64,000 nucleotides of DNA from Providencia rettgeri (GCA_900455085.1 UGTZ01000001.1:2014501-2078500), one strand, 5' to 3'. Shown: positions 42,957 through 52,753, counted from the stretch's first letter. Notes: a model not told the origin generated them from the letters alone. Translations and numbers: made by a program.

Positions 42957-43796
42957 ATGAAAAAAATGATAGCTGCACTATTTGTACTCAGTTTTTCAAT
43001 AGTGAGTGCTGCGAGTGAAAGAATTGTTGTGGCAGGAGGCTCTCTCACAGAGTTAGTTTACGCTTTAGGCGCTGGAAACCAAGTGATTGGTGTTGATGAA
43101 ACAACAAGTTGGCCAGTGGAAACAGCAAAATTACCTCATATTGGTTATTGGAAACAGTTAAGTGCCGAAGGAATTTTATCTTTGCATCCAACGTTGTTTG
43201 TCACTTGGCAAGATGCAAGCCCTCAATTGGTTTTTGATCAGCTAAAACTGCAAAAAGTTAGTGTATTAACGTTACCTCGAATACCAGCTACGGTTGAACA
43301 AATGTATCTCAATATTCATACCTTATCGGAGGTGTTACATAAACCGGAACAGGGGAATGCGTTGGTTAATCAGTTACGTAGCCGATTGGATAATATTGCT
43401 CAAATAAATGAAAAGAAAGGCAAAAAAATCAATGTGCTATTTATTCTTTCCGCGGGTAGTAGTGCGCCACAAATTGCAGGGAAAGGTAGCGTTGCCGATA
43501 TCATTTTGACACTGGCTGGTGCGAACAATCTTGCGCAACACACACAATACAGAAGTTATAGCGCAGAAGGTTTGATTGCGGCAAACCCTGAAGTGATCAT
43601 TGTAACCAGCCAGATGGTAGAAAAGGGCCTTAACCAGCTAGAACAAGTTCCCGGACTTACCCGAACTTCTGCTTGGAAAAATAAACGCATTGTGAGTATC
43701 GATCAGGCACTCATTTTAGGTATGGGGCCTCGAATTGCGGATGCCGTTGAGATTTTACACCACAATATTTGGCCAGATGAAACCGATAGTGAGTGA
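42957..43796 (+). CDS. Periplasmic heme-binding protein (HmuT-like)
   Basis: This 279-residue class III solute-binding protein has a signal peptide of 18-19 residues (ending VSAAS), then RIVVAGGSLTELVYALG and VIGVDETTSWP typical of HmuT/BtuF folds. A Tyr in IGYWKQLSAEG is a candidate heme ligand, as in HmuT. ATG 42957 is used; the frame is open from 42942. No permease follows, so its ABC partner must be encoded elsewhere or be lost. Confidence 0.87.
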   Translation: MKKMIAALFVLSFSIVSAASERIVVAGGSLTELVYALGAGNQVIGVDETTSWPVETAKLPHIGYWKQLSAEGILSLHPTLFVTWQDASPQLVFDQLKLQKVSVLTLPRIPATVEQMYLNIHTLSEVLHKPEQGNALVNQLRSRLDNIAQINEKKGKKINVLFILSAGSSAPQIAGKGSVADIILTLAGANNLAQHTQYRSYSAEGLIAANPEVIIVTSQMVEKGLNQLEQVPGLTRTSAWKNKRIVSIDQALILGMGPRIADAVEILHHNIWPDETDSE

Positions 43797-43800
43797 TAAT

Positions 43801-45135
43801 ATGAAATATGATATTGATTTATCGCCTTATTTTGCATTAGAAGGCCATCAACCATTTAAAGATAGGCATGCAACAATGCCTTGGCGAGGGGCGGTACCAA
43901 TTAGTGCTGATAAACGACAAGACACATGGCAGAAATTAATCAATTCGACGTTCGAACCACGTAAGCGATTGGTATACCTACATATTCCTTTTTGTGCAAC
44001 ACATTGTACTTTCTGTGGTTTCTACCAAAATCGCTATGATGCCTCTGAAAGCCATATTTATACAGAGTATTTGATCCGGGAGATTGAAACGGAAGCCGAC
44101 AACGTATTACACCAGTCTGCCCCGATCCATGCTGTTTATTTTGGCGGTGGAACACCCTCTGCACTTTCTGCTAATGATTTAGCGCGTATTATTAATGTGT
44201 TACGCCTTCGTTTACCATTAGCTCCTGATTGTGAAATAACCATTGAAGGGAGAGTTCTTAATTTTGATGATGCACGTATTGATGCATGCTTAGATGCAGG
44301 AGCAAATCGTTTTTCAATTGGTATTCAGTCATTTAATAGCAAAATTCGTAAAAAAATGGCCCGGACATCAAATGGTGAGGAAGCTCGGAAATTTATGGAA
44401 AAATTGTGCCATCGAGATAGAGCGGCGGTGGTTTGTGATTTGTTATTTGGTTTACCTGAGCAGACAACCGAGTTTTGGGGTGAAGACCTGAGAATTGCAA
44501 GTGAGATTGGCCTAGATGGTGTCGACCTTTATGCACTTAATTTGATCCCAAGTACGCCACTTGGTAAAGCGGTTGAAAATAATCGAGTCACAGTTCCTGA
44601 TCCTGCCAAGCGTCGTGACTTGTATTTACAAGGCTGCGAATTTATGGATAAACAAGGCTGGCACTGCATCAGTAATAGCCACTGGGCGCGGACAACACGG
44701 GAGCGCAATTTATATAATTTGTTGATTAAACAAGGGGCTGATTGCTTGGCGTTTGGCTCTGGTGCCGGGGGCTCTATCAATGGATATTCATGGATGGGGG
44801 AGAGGAATCTGACCTCGTATTATGAAGCAATTAATGCGAAAAGAAAACCGCTCATGATGATGATGCAGACGACCGATCCGCAGTATCAATGGCGCCATCG
44901 CTTACAGGCTGGTATTGAAACAGCGCGAGTTGTACTTGAACAATTTACCCCTCATGCACAAATGCTGTCTCCACTCTTACAGCAGTGGTATCAGTCAGGA
45001 TTAACACAAGATACTTCGACTGATTTAAGACTAACGAATGAAGGCCGTTTTTGGGCAAGTAATATTCTTCAATCACTTCAAGAGATTATCGTGAATCTTA
45101 ATTCTATCCAATTCACGCAAGAAAAAATATCGTAA
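43801..45135 (+). CDS. hutW: HutW/ChuW-like radical SAM heme-degrading enzyme
   Basis: This 444-residue radical SAM protein of the HemN-like class has cluster cysteines C65, C69 and C72 in HIPFCATHCTFCGF, followed by YFGGGTPSAL and IEGRVLNF. ChuW/HutW-type enzymes open heme without oxygen, releasing iron anaerobically. The FNR-like site upstream fits this. It starts four bases after hmuT and is followed by hutX, the usual partner order. Confidence 0.9.
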   Translation: MKYDIDLSPYFALEGHQPFKDRHATMPWRGAVPISADKRQDTWQKLINSTFEPRKRLVYLHIPFCATHCTFCGFYQNRYDASESHIYTEYLIREIETEADNVLHQSAPIHAVYFGGGTPSALSANDLARIINVLRLRLPLAPDCEITIEGRVLNFDDARIDACLDAGANRFSIGIQSFNSKIRKKMARTSNGEEARKFMEKLCHRDRAAVVCDLLFGLPEQTTEFWGEDLRIASEIGLDGVDLYALNLIPSTPLGKAVENNRVTVPDPAKRRDLYLQGCEFMDKQGWHCISNSHWARTTRERNLYNLLIKQGADCLAFGSGAGGSINGYSWMGERNLTSYYEAINAKRKPLMMMMQTTDPQYQWRHRLQAGIETARVVLEQFTPHAQMLSPLLQQWYQSGLTQDTSTDLRLTNEGRFWASNILQSLQEIIVNLNSIQFTQEKIS

Positions 45136-45146
45136 AGGAACATTTA

Positions 45147-45641
45147 ATGAGTAATGTAGCGTTAGCTGATTTTTTGAAAACAGAGCCCGATGGAACATTA
45201 GAAACTATTGCAAAACAATATGATACCACCTTATTGGATGTAGTAAGACATTTGCCCGATATGGCTTTGACGATAGGAAAACATTTTGACTTGATTTGGG
45301 ATGCTGTCCACACATGGGGTAATGTCACCACGCTAGTTCATACTCAGGATGTTATTCTAGAATTTTCAGGTGAGTTGCCTTCAGGTTTTCATCGCCATGG
45401 TTATTTTAATTTACGTGGCAAAAAAGGCATGGCAGGGCATATCAAAGCTGAAAATTGTACATATATTGCACTAATTGAACGAAAGTTTATGGGAATGGAT
45501 ACCGCCTCGATTTTATTTTTTAATCAATCAGGAGATGCCATGTTTAAAATTTTCTTAGGGCGTGATGAACACCGTCAATTATTACAGGAACAACTTGAAG
45601 CTTTTCGTTTATTAGTTAAGCAACTTAAAGAGAATAATTAA
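45147..45641 (+). CDS. hutX: HutX-type cytosolic heme carrier
   Basis: This 164-residue HutX/ChuX family dimer-forming protein has segments FDLIWDAVHTWGNVTTLVHT, GYFNLRGKKGMAGHI and SILFFNQSGDAMFKIFLGRD. It binds cytoplasmic heme and passes it to a degrading enzyme, here probably HutW. Its stop overlaps an ATG (TAATG at 45639) that opens into the ATPase remnant. Confidence 0.92.
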   Translation: MSNVALADFLKTEPDGTLETIAKQYDTTLLDVVRHLPDMALTIGKHFDLIWDAVHTWGNVTTLVHTQDVILEFSGELPSGFHRHGYFNLRGKKGMAGHIKAENCTYIALIERKFMGMDTASILFFNQSGDAMFKIFLGRDEHRQLLQEQLEAFRLLVKQLKENN

Positions 45642-45649
45642 TGGCAAGA

Positions 45650-45932
45650 TGGTTAGTTTTTAGCACTGGTGGGCAGGGTGTTGGCAATATTATTGGCTCA
45701 GCTTTGGGGAGATGAACCTGTATCTAAATGGTTATTTTTGAATAAACCGACATCAGTACTCGATATTCACCACCAACAACATCTTTTTCGTTTGTTACGG
45801 CATCTAGTCAATACACGAAAAATAAATGTGTGTTGTGTATTACGCGATTTAAACCTTACGGCTCGCTTTGCTGATCACATTATTTTAATGCATCAAGGGC
45901 AAATTATTGCGGAGTACCTTTCATTATATTAA
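45650..45932 (+). pseudogene. HmuV heme ABC ATPase remnant
   Basis: Only the C-terminal third of a HmuV-type ATPase remains: RVLAILLAQLWGDEPVSKW, PTSVLDIHHQQHLFRLLRHL and DLNLTARFADHIILMHQGQI. The N-terminal Walker A half is gone, the signature is reduced to STGGQ, Walker B DEPT has become NKPT, and the H-loop histidine is Arg (VLRDLNL). The permease HmuU is missing altogether. A real deletion plus decay, not a reading error. Confidence 0.82.
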
Positions 45933-46036
45933 ATCTTTAGTCCTCTATATGACAAGGAATGGTCTTTTTACTGGAACTACCCAAATTATTGGGTAGCTCA
46001 ATTTTTTAATGGGGATATTAAGTATTCAAACAGTAT

Positions 46037-46948
46037 CTATTTAGTTGGTTTTCCTTGCCAATATCCGGCGAGTAAAGAGCCCGATAAGTTATGCCAAACA
46101 GAAAACAATGCGCCTGGAAGAGCAGCCATAGCACCAAAGTATTGCGCTCCTAAAGTTGCTGCTAACCCTGAGTTTTGCATGCCAACTTCAATTGCCAAAG
46201 TTCGGCAAGTTGACTCATCAAAACCAAATAAACGCCCGCCCCAATAGCCACCAATTAAACCGATTCCATTATGTAATACAACAGCAATAGCGACCATAAA
46301 TCCAACAGAAGCAATATGGCTTTGGCTACCTGCAACGACAGCACTGATTATTGCTAATATACAAATCATTGATAAAGAAGGTAAAAATGGTTCAATTTTT
46401 TTCACTATTTCACTGAAAAGATGATGAATGACTAACCCTGCAATGATAGGGATAATTACGATTTGTAAGATAGACAGCAACATACCCATGACATTTACAC
46501 TAATTGATGTATCTGCATATAACAGAGTCAATAAAGGTGTTGCAAATACGCCAACCAAGGTAGATACCGATGAAATCGTAACAGATAATGCCACATCCCC
46601 GCGCGCTAAATAGATCATCACGTTTGAAGCCGTTCCACTCGCCACGCTACCCACTAATATCATTCCAACGGCAAGATCAGCTGGCATATCAAAAGCTTTA
46701 GCCAAAAGCCAAGCTGCTAGGGGCATAATCAAGTAATGAATAAAGGTACAAATAATCACTGGGGCGGGTCTTGTCACGACGCGTTTAAAATCGCTAATTC
46801 TAAGTGTTACTCCCATAGTAAACATAATTAGCATCAGTAAGTAGCTAATAAACGGGGAGATCCCTGTAAATGAGTTTGGTGTATAATAAGCAAATATGGA
46901 TAAGAGTAGAGCCCATAATGGGAATAATCGAGTGACTTTAGACAACAT
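46037..46948 (-). CDS. BASS family transporter (PanS-like)
   Basis: This 303-residue protein with about nine membrane spans belongs to the bile acid:sodium symporter family. It carries the paired signature GSVASGTASNVMIYLARGDVALSV near residue 100 and IEVGMQNSGLAATLG near residue 250. Closest in my judgement are YocS/PanS-type carriers of pantoate or related acids in enterobacteria. It has an AAGGAA ribosome site and is monocistronic, convergent with the heme operon. Confidence 0.85.
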   Translation of the reverse strand: MLSKVTRLFPLWALLLSIFAYYTPNSFTGISPFISYLLMLIMFTMGVTLRISDFKRVVTRPAPVIICTFIHYLIMPLAAWLLAKAFDMPADLAVGMILVGSVASGTASNVMIYLARGDVALSVTISSVSTLVGVFATPLLTLLYADTSISVNVMGMLLSILQIVIIPIIAGLVIHHLFSEIVKKIEPFLPSLSMICILAIISAVVAGSQSHIASVGFMVAIAVVLHNGIGLIGGYWGGRLFGFDESTCRTLAIEVGMQNSGLAATLGAQYFGAMAALPGALFSVWHNLSGSLLAGYWQGKPTK

Positions 46949-47329
46949 TAAGACATTCCTTTTTATCTATTTTAAGTGGTTAGGTTTTCCAATAAGAACG
47001 AGTCGATATCATGGAGAGGATTGATTTGAGTTTAATGTATCAATTCTCTATTCGAGATATAGCCTTCTGATAAAGAGCGTCGCTCATAGAATAAAGTTGG
47101 CGTTTTTTCTCCACAATCAGAACCGGACTTATTTAGCGCATTTTTAAAGTTTGTTGTTATTATATTTGTAGTTATTTGTTCACCACGATTTGCTTGAAAA
47201 TTCGTGTGGATATAATGAATCAGATACGGACTAACAACCTAGTAAACTTATCAGGATAGAAGCAAACACGCTATGAGGAAATTGAATGCATATATTCTCA
47301 GCATCTACTTTTGTAATCTTCAGCCTACG
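46949..47329. other. Non-coding stretch containing the relative of the 4.1-kb structured RNA
   Basis: No gene is seen in 380 bases. The segment 47206-47308 is related to the candidate RNA at 4069-4188. Confidence 0.55.
47206..47308 (+). ncRNA. Chromosomal relative of the 4.1-kb candidate RNA
   Basis: Positions 47246-47264 are identical to 4118-4136 (19 bases). The next 38 bases align with about 75% identity to TCTCAGC. Helices are weaker: ACTA/TAGT stands at the P3 position, ATGC/GCAT at P4 and a short GTGG/CTAC at P1. This may be a divergent or decayed member. It is directly followed by the minus-strand gene at 47330. Confidence 0.4.
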
Positions 47330-47563
47330 CTATTTAAACACCATTGCGACAGCGCCAACGATGCCTAAAAGGATATCAGCACCAGCAAAGGCATAGATAT
47401 TTTTAACTTCTTCACTGCGAGTATCGGCAAAACGTTCAAGTGTTTTCTTGCTTGAAGGGGCTTCAACCTCTTCAAATTGCTGTATATAGCCAGCAGCTTT
47501 TGTATTTCTTGTTCGCTTGATTTAGGTTTTTTCCGACTTGATAAAAAAGCAGTAATTATTCAT
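47330..47563 (-). CDS. Small membrane-associated protein, frame broken twice
   Basis: Joining three frames gives about 77 residues: MNNYCFLSSRKKPKSSEQE, then IQKAAGYIQQFEEVEAPSSK, then KTLERFADTRSEEVKNIYAF and a final hydrophobic GADILLGIVGAVAMVF. The joins need one T less in a run (plus strand A6 at 47543-47548) and one A more (plus strand T4 at 47498-47501). The pair compensates, which argues for sequencing error in an intact gene. C-terminal membrane anchor; family not recognised. Confidence 0.55.
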
Positions 47564-47903
47564 GTTACGCCCTACAGGGTATTTGGTTAACTTACTAATC
47601 TTGCGTAAAGAAAAATGTTCAAACTTAGTGATTATAATCATAATTAGCACTGAATAATAATCATTGTCAATTCAATAAATTGTTAATAAACCCTAAGGGT
47701 AGTGCATTACATAGTCTTGGTATTATGAGATGAAAAACGAGAGCTTAAAACTCCCGTTTGTGCATTTAGAAAAATTCTTCGGTCATAACATAGGTTTTTG
47801 CCCAACTCGATGGCTTAGTTTCAAGTTTAAGCATGTAGACAAATCAGGGGGAAAAGGTTAAAAGGCTAGCAGCAGCCAAGCCTTTTAACACAGGTGGTAA
47901 TAT
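47564..47903. other. Non-coding stretch with AT-rich regulatory-looking sequence
   Basis: No gene. Between 47,625 and 47,685 runs of ATAATCAT/AATAATCATTGTC resemble degenerate Fur-type hexamers and could control the minus-strand gene at 47330. At 47736-47780 the icd terminator region recurs. Confidence 0.4.
47736..47780. repeat. Second copy of the icd terminator region
   Basis: This aligns with 36932-36978: AACGAGAG, CTTAAAA, CTCCCGTT, then after a short variable part AGAAAAATTCTTC identical in both. No icd coding sequence precedes it. Confidence 0.55.
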
Positions 47904-48155
47904 CTAGTTTTTCATATATACATTTAAGAATACATTTATATTTATATTAAAAATTTTAGATATGGTTATTAAATGATCTGCATAAATTGAGGTGCCTCCA
48001 TGCTCATACTCTATATAATGACTTTCTGTAATATCCAAATTAATTGCCATTTCATGAGTTGATATTTTATTTTTCACTCTTATAATTTTTATATATTCAC
48101 CAAGGTTCTTATTCCTTTGTGTGATTTCTTTCTTTATTATTTCTTTTTCTAGCAT
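47904..48155 (-). CDS. XRE-type regulator, relative of the prophage protein at 30943
   Basis: This 83-residue HTH protein contains NLGEYIKIIRVKNKISTHEM and DITESHYIEYEHGGTSIYAD, aligning over its whole HTH with the 70-residue prophage regulator. It is 40 bases downstream of a MrpJ-like gene in the same direction and probably cotranscribed. Its target is unknown. Confidence 0.7.
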   Translation of the reverse strand: MLEKEIIKKEITQRNKNLGEYIKIIRVKNKISTHEMAINLDITESHYIEYEHGGTSIYADHLITISKIFNININVFLNVYMKN

Positions 48156-48195
48156 ATTGGTGTTGGTGCAGTATTTTTGTTGATAATGAATGTTA

Positions 48196-48519
48196 TTATA
48201 AATAAAGATATTGTTTTCTGTTGGGTAATGAATTTGAATATAAATTTAAACCCAAATCAATAATTTCACCTTCGCTCTCCAATTCTTTTAATAAAGAAAC
48301 GAAGAAGGATTCTACGCTAATGTTTAATTGTATTAAAAACATTAAAATTAGACTGAATGATATAGTATTAACACCATTTTCGTAGCGTGAAACCTGTTGT
48401 TGACTGACATGAAGTAATTTGCTTATATCTTCTCCTGTCAGATCATTTTCGATACGTTTCTGCCTTAAATAATTTCCAATTAAGATGTTTACTTTGCTAT
48501 TTAAAATAGCACGATCCAT
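48196..48519 (-). CDS. MrpJ-like helix-turn-helix regulator
   Basis: This 107-residue protein has the MrpJ/fimbrial-operon regulator signature IGNYLRQKR and LLHVSQQQVSRYENG. In Proteus, MrpJ represses motility while fimbriae are made; Morganellaceae have many paralogues. ATG 48519 follows AGGGG; the longer frame to 48567 lacks a ribosome site. No fimbrial genes are adjacent here, so it is an orphan member. Confidence 0.8.
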   Translation of the reverse strand: MDRAILNSKVNILIGNYLRQKRIENDLTGEDISKLLHVSQQQVSRYENGVNTISFSLILMFLIQLNISVESFFVSLLKELESEGEIIDLGLNLYSNSLPNRKQYLYL

Positions 48520-49610
48520 ATTAACCCCTATAGTGAGTAAGAATTTTCTGAGATAAAAATTAATCAAATAATAATATTAAGTACAATCGTTTAAAACGCT
48601 TAATGATATATTTTTCATAGGCGTAATCGATTGAAAGAGAAAAGTCAATCGTTTGATTATAATTTTCAGCTTGTAACAACATATTGATAAATAGCAATTA
48701 AATCAGTTTTTGCTATTTTTCCAATATTGCGAGATAAATGAATTGACAATTGCATTTACTCGCATAAAGAGTATTTGCGATTTCATTTTTATATGATACA
48801 TTGAATATTAATTTTAATGATTAAATTATGCTTATTGTTTAGTATTTTATTTATTCTATTTTTTTATTCTATATTTCTATTTAATTTATACATATATAAA
48901 TATCCTTATTTACAATGCTGTATCATATTAGTAATAAAATATTACCAATTGAAATGTTTTGTTACAAATTAATTGATTGGATAATAATAAATCAGTCCAG
49001 GGAATTTTATTATGTACTGATTTTACTATGAGTAATAACGGATCTATATTAAATCTAGTCGTGATTATTTAGAGTATCGGCAGTGGTTTTATATACTTGA
49101 GTAAATTAATTGTGAAGGGTGAAATTTTCATGTCTCGTTTCAATATGGAACCATGCGTTTATTATTTATTTACTGCTGAAAAATAAAACAGTATAGCTAT
49201 TCATATTTCCAAAGGTAAAGATTGTTTTTAGTATTTATTGTTATATTATTTAAATAATCATTATCTATGTTAATTAAATTGGTGTGTATTTAACTAAATG
49301 TAAAAATAGCACTCTCAAATATTAATTTTCTTATAAAACAATGGATAAATATATATTCGAGATTGATTAAATACACATAATTGATGTTTTATCAGTTGTA
49401 ATTTTTGTATCAGATTTTATTTGCCATGATAGATACAATATCGAATGATAATAGCGAGTTTTAACAGAAAAGGGGTCATGTAAGCGCAAAACAGATATGG
49501 TTTTCTTCAAAGGACTTAAGCAAATCACACGCTAAATGAGGGTTATGATTGCCCTAAACGTATATTAGGAATACATTACAAGTAATTAATTTCAGGAGTG
49601 GTAACTTGTT
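48520..49610. other. 1.1-kb very AT-rich region without genes
   Basis: I see no credible ORF, RNA or repeat. The composition is extremely AT-rich with many short A/T runs, the kind of sequence silenced by H-NS (inference). It may contain promoters for both flanking genes. Confidence 0.5.
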
Positions 49611-50006
49611 GTGTACACCAAAATTTTGCGAGTTCTATGTGTTTTATTGTTGATATTATTAGCCTTTATCATAGGTGTTTCAATAAACTTTAGTAAAAAA
49701 CCAACCCTTATTGATGGCGCTAAACAAACAGTAGTGGATTTTATGCACCAACCGAAAGCTGCTGATATGAGGAATGTTAAATTCTATTCACATGGTTCAA
49801 TGATGGGTCATAAGGTTGTTGGGGATGTATGTGGTGAAGTGTTTACATTTAAAGATGATTTACCATATAAGTATAAACGGTTTATTGTTGAAGTTGCTGC
49901 TAATCATGAAGGCCAGTGCGTGTTTTCTATTCCTTTATTTGATTTCGAGGGGGAAATGATCCCTGAGCCGGATTTTCAGAAGATTTGGGATAATCGATGT
50001 CAGTAA
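49611..50006 (+). CDS. Membrane-anchored small protein, family of 18357 and 59723
   Basis: This 131-residue protein has an N-terminal span (residues 5-25, ILRVLCVLLLILLAFIIGVSI) and a periplasmic domain with two cysteines. It shares with the 59723 protein KFYSHG/QYYVLT, VCGEVFTFKDDLPYKYKRFIVE (CGEVF-F--LP--YKRFIV in both) and IPEPDFQKIWDNRC at the end. It starts at GTG 49611; AGGAGTGG is rather far (12 bases). Function unknown. Confidence 0.65.
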   Translation: MYTKILRVLCVLLLILLAFIIGVSINFSKKPTLIDGAKQTVVDFMHQPKAADMRNVKFYSHGSMMGHKVVGDVCGEVFTFKDDLPYKYKRFIVEVAANHEGQCVFSIPLFDFEGEMIPEPDFQKIWDNRCQ

Positions 50007-50298
50007 TTAAGCACATTATTCACTACAATGGTGTTGTGGTTGCTTGGGAGCATTAAAGTGATTTCTATTTAGTAACTATTCTTTGTTAATTTATCGTTTG
50101 AAAAATAAATATCGGTGCGATAGTTCCTCTAGAAGATTCACTGCTGATATTCATGTTGCCATAAGAATTATAGTAAAAGAAAGCTCCTTTGAGCATAACC
50201 GCATTAATAAAGATATTGTTACAGAGTGAGCGAGAAGGCGTATAATTCTGTAGGTAAGTAATTTTATTTAATCATCATTGATGAGATGGAATGATAAA

Positions 50299-50656
50299 AT
50301 GAACAGAAGTGAATTGATTGATTATATTCAGTATAATTATGGCGTGGAGCCTGAAAGTCCATGGATGAAGTATCCTGAATATATTGTTTTTAGGCGAAAA
50401 AATAACGCAAAATGGTTTTGCAATTATTATGTGTATTTCATCTAAAAAATTAGAAATAAATAAAAATGAGGAGGTAATTAATATTATCAACCTTAAAGCG
50501 CCTCCTGAACTCATTGGTTCATTGCGGTTAAAAGATGATATTTATCCAGCGTATCACATGAATAAAGAGCATTGGATTACAATAAAGTTGCCCGGGCGCC
50601 TTACTGATGATGAACTTAAGGAGTTAATAGAAGATAGTTATAGATTAACAGCATAG
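50299..50656 (+). CDS. YjbR/MmcQ family DNA-binding-like protein, frameshifted
   Basis: The frame from ATG 50299 reads MNRSELIDYIQYNYGVEPE, SPWMKYPEYIVFRRKNNAKW, breaks, then continues FAIIMCISSKKLEI through WITIKLPGRLTDDELKELIEDSYRLTA. One T less in TTTT (50416-50419) joins them into about 118 residues, the usual size of this CyaY-like fold family. A homopolymer break in a host gene. Confidence 0.8.
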
Positions 50657-50704
50657 CATTATATTGCTAGACTATCCCATCCGTGGGAAAAGTTTCCATA
50701 CTAA

Positions 50705-51464
50705 TTAGTTAAGCTTTCTTGCGATGATAAACAATCGAGGAAATGGCATTAAAACATGACCATTGTCTTGTGTTGGGTAAGCTTCTGTTAATAATTCATG
50801 GTAACGAGCGAGAAATTGTTTGGTTTGTTTTTTACCTAGGTTTTTCAAGGTAAGGTCTTAATCCTGTTGCGCTTAACCAATCAATGATTGAATCAATCGA
50901 TGGCATGACGTGATAATAAGTTGTTTGCCATATATCAACAGAACAATGGGTTGTTGAAAGCAAATCATAATATTCAGCTATTGATAAAAGTGCTGTTCTA
51001 TTGACAGCAGAAATAGTTTGCTCATTGGCCACCTTGCGCATTAAAGCATGTGTGGGTTCATTCCAATTGTTTGGCATCTGAATGGCTAAAATACCGTTAC
51101 TTTTTAATTGGTTAACTAGATGAGGAAATAATAGGTTGTGATCAGGTAACCATTGTAGCGAAGCATTAGCAAATATAAGGTCCTGTTTGATTTCAGGAAC
51201 CCAGGTTTCAATGTTTGCATTTATAAACTGGCAGTCAGGAAGGTTCTTTTTCGCTTCAACTAGCATGGCCGGAGAGTTATCGACCCCAATTATTCTTGCT
51301 AATGGGTACATTTCACGAAGTATTTGAGTTGAATTACCTGGACCACAACCTAAATCGGTTAAATTACATGCGTTATCGGCATGAATATGGCTGATTAAGT
51401 CATATGATGGGCGAGTTCTTTCCTGTTTAAATTGCAGATACAAATCAGGGTTCCAATCTTGCAT
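50705..51464 (-). CDS. tam: Trans-aconitate methyltransferase (Tam), frameshifted near the end
   Basis: This class I SAM methyltransferase has GCGPGNSTQIL as its SAM loop, GVDNSPAMLVEAKKNLP and FANASLQWLPDH. The frame ends early at PYLEKPR, but the next frame continues LGKKQTKQFLARYHELLTEAYPTQ and MPFPRLFIIARKLN to a stop at 50705. The joined product is about 252 residues, as in E. coli. The break lies in plus-strand CCTAGGTTTTT (50837-50845). It methylates trans-aconitate, which relieves aconitase inhibition. Confidence 0.88.
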
Positions 51465-51531
51465 GTGCTAGCCTCATTGTTTTATTGAATAATTAAATCA
51501 TAATTTATGGCCTAACATATTGTGTTTCTAG

Positions 51532-52419
51532 TTAAATATGTATTAATCGAGTTCCCATCATGGTGGCTTGGCCGCCAACTTTCACTTGAGTAATCTTTTT
51601 CGCTTGTGAGTGAATATTTACTTGAATCGATGAGGTGCATCCCATGGCACGACCTTGCTCAAATAGAAATTGAGTTTCATTTGGTAAGACATAATTGACC
51701 AAATAGCAGCCAAGCGCTCCGCTAGCGCTGCCTGTTGCCGATTCCTCATTTATTCCATAGAGCGGTGCGAAATTTCGACAATGCGCTGTGATAGGAAGAG
51801 TGTTACTTAACTCAAATACATGGAAGCCGATCGTATTGAATTCACGGCTTAGTTTCGCTATTGTTTCATAGTTAGGCTGTAGTAAATCTAAATAACCTGT
51901 TTTTACGGGAATAATAATGTCGGGTAACCCAGTTGAAATTATCATGATAGGTAAGCTTGTTTCAGTGATAATGTCACTCGTTATGCCAAGGGCTGCTGCA
52001 ACTTCATTGATATTAGGTCCATCTCGCAGGGTGGGTAGCGCTTGCTCCATAACGATATTGTTCGGGCTAACAGACACACTTAGAATACCGGCCTTGGTTT
52101 TTTGGGTGTAACACCCAGAGGAAATCAGCTTAAGTGACGCTAAAGTGAAAAACACCGCTAATGTGGCATGACCACAAAAATCGACTTCACCTTCAGCGGT
52201 GTAGAAATCTACTTCAAAATCAGTTTCTTCGCCAGTATAGACAAATGCTGTTTCTGAAAAACCGACTTGTTGCGCAATAGCTGTTTTTTGTGAGGTGCTA
52301 AGTGCTGGCGGGTTGAGAACAACACCAGCAGGGTTACCACCAGTATTATTTTGTGTGAAAGAATTCACAAGGTATACCTGAATCTCTTGCTCAATTTCGC
52401 CGGTATTTTTAATTTGCAT
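51532..52419 (-). CDS. PhzF family isomerase/epimerase
   Basis: This 295-residue PhzF-like two-domain protein has GGNPAGVVL near residue 27, catalytic Glu in GFSETAFV, DFCGHATLAVFF and the C-terminal EESATGSASGALGCYLV. The substrate is unknown for most enterobacterial members (YddE type). Monocistronic, 67 bases upstream of tam in the same direction. Confidence 0.9.
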   Translation of the reverse strand: MQIKNTGEIEQEIQVYLVNSFTQNNTGGNPAGVVLNPPALSTSQKTAIAQQVGFSETAFVYTGEETDFEVDFYTAEGEVDFCGHATLAVFFTLASLKLISSGCYTQKTKAGILSVSVSPNNIVMEQALPTLRDGPNINEVAAALGITSDIITETSLPIMIISTGLPDIIIPVKTGYLDLLQPNYETIAKLSREFNTIGFHVFELSNTLPITAHCRNFAPLYGINEESATGSASGALGCYLVNYVLPNETQFLFEQGRAMGCTSSIQVNIHSQAKKITQVKVGGQATMMGTRLIHI

Positions 52420-52753
52420 TTATTTTCCCGAGTTCTAAATAGATATCTTAAATTTTCGAGTGTACCTTACTCATTGGCTTAAATTTCATGAGAGGTAGAA
52501 ACGCTATATTAACATTAACGCATTGTGTAATAGAGTCATTATGATGCTGTCTTTTATTGATAACTTAATGAACCCATAAATAAAGTATTAATAACTTGCT
52601 TAAGCTAACATAGTGATGATGCTTAACTCAAAATGACATGGAATTTAGTTGAAGTCGGTTGTAAATTTGATATAAGGTGGATGATATTATTCTTGATTTA
52701 GGTGAAAATGACTAGATTATGTGCTGATAAAACTAACGCAGGAGAAATAACTT
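52420..52753. other. Intergenic region between divergent phzF-like and ydcH-like genes
   Basis: 334 bases with promoters presumably for both sides. GGAG lies eight bases before the downstream ATG. Nothing else seen. Confidence 0.5.
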
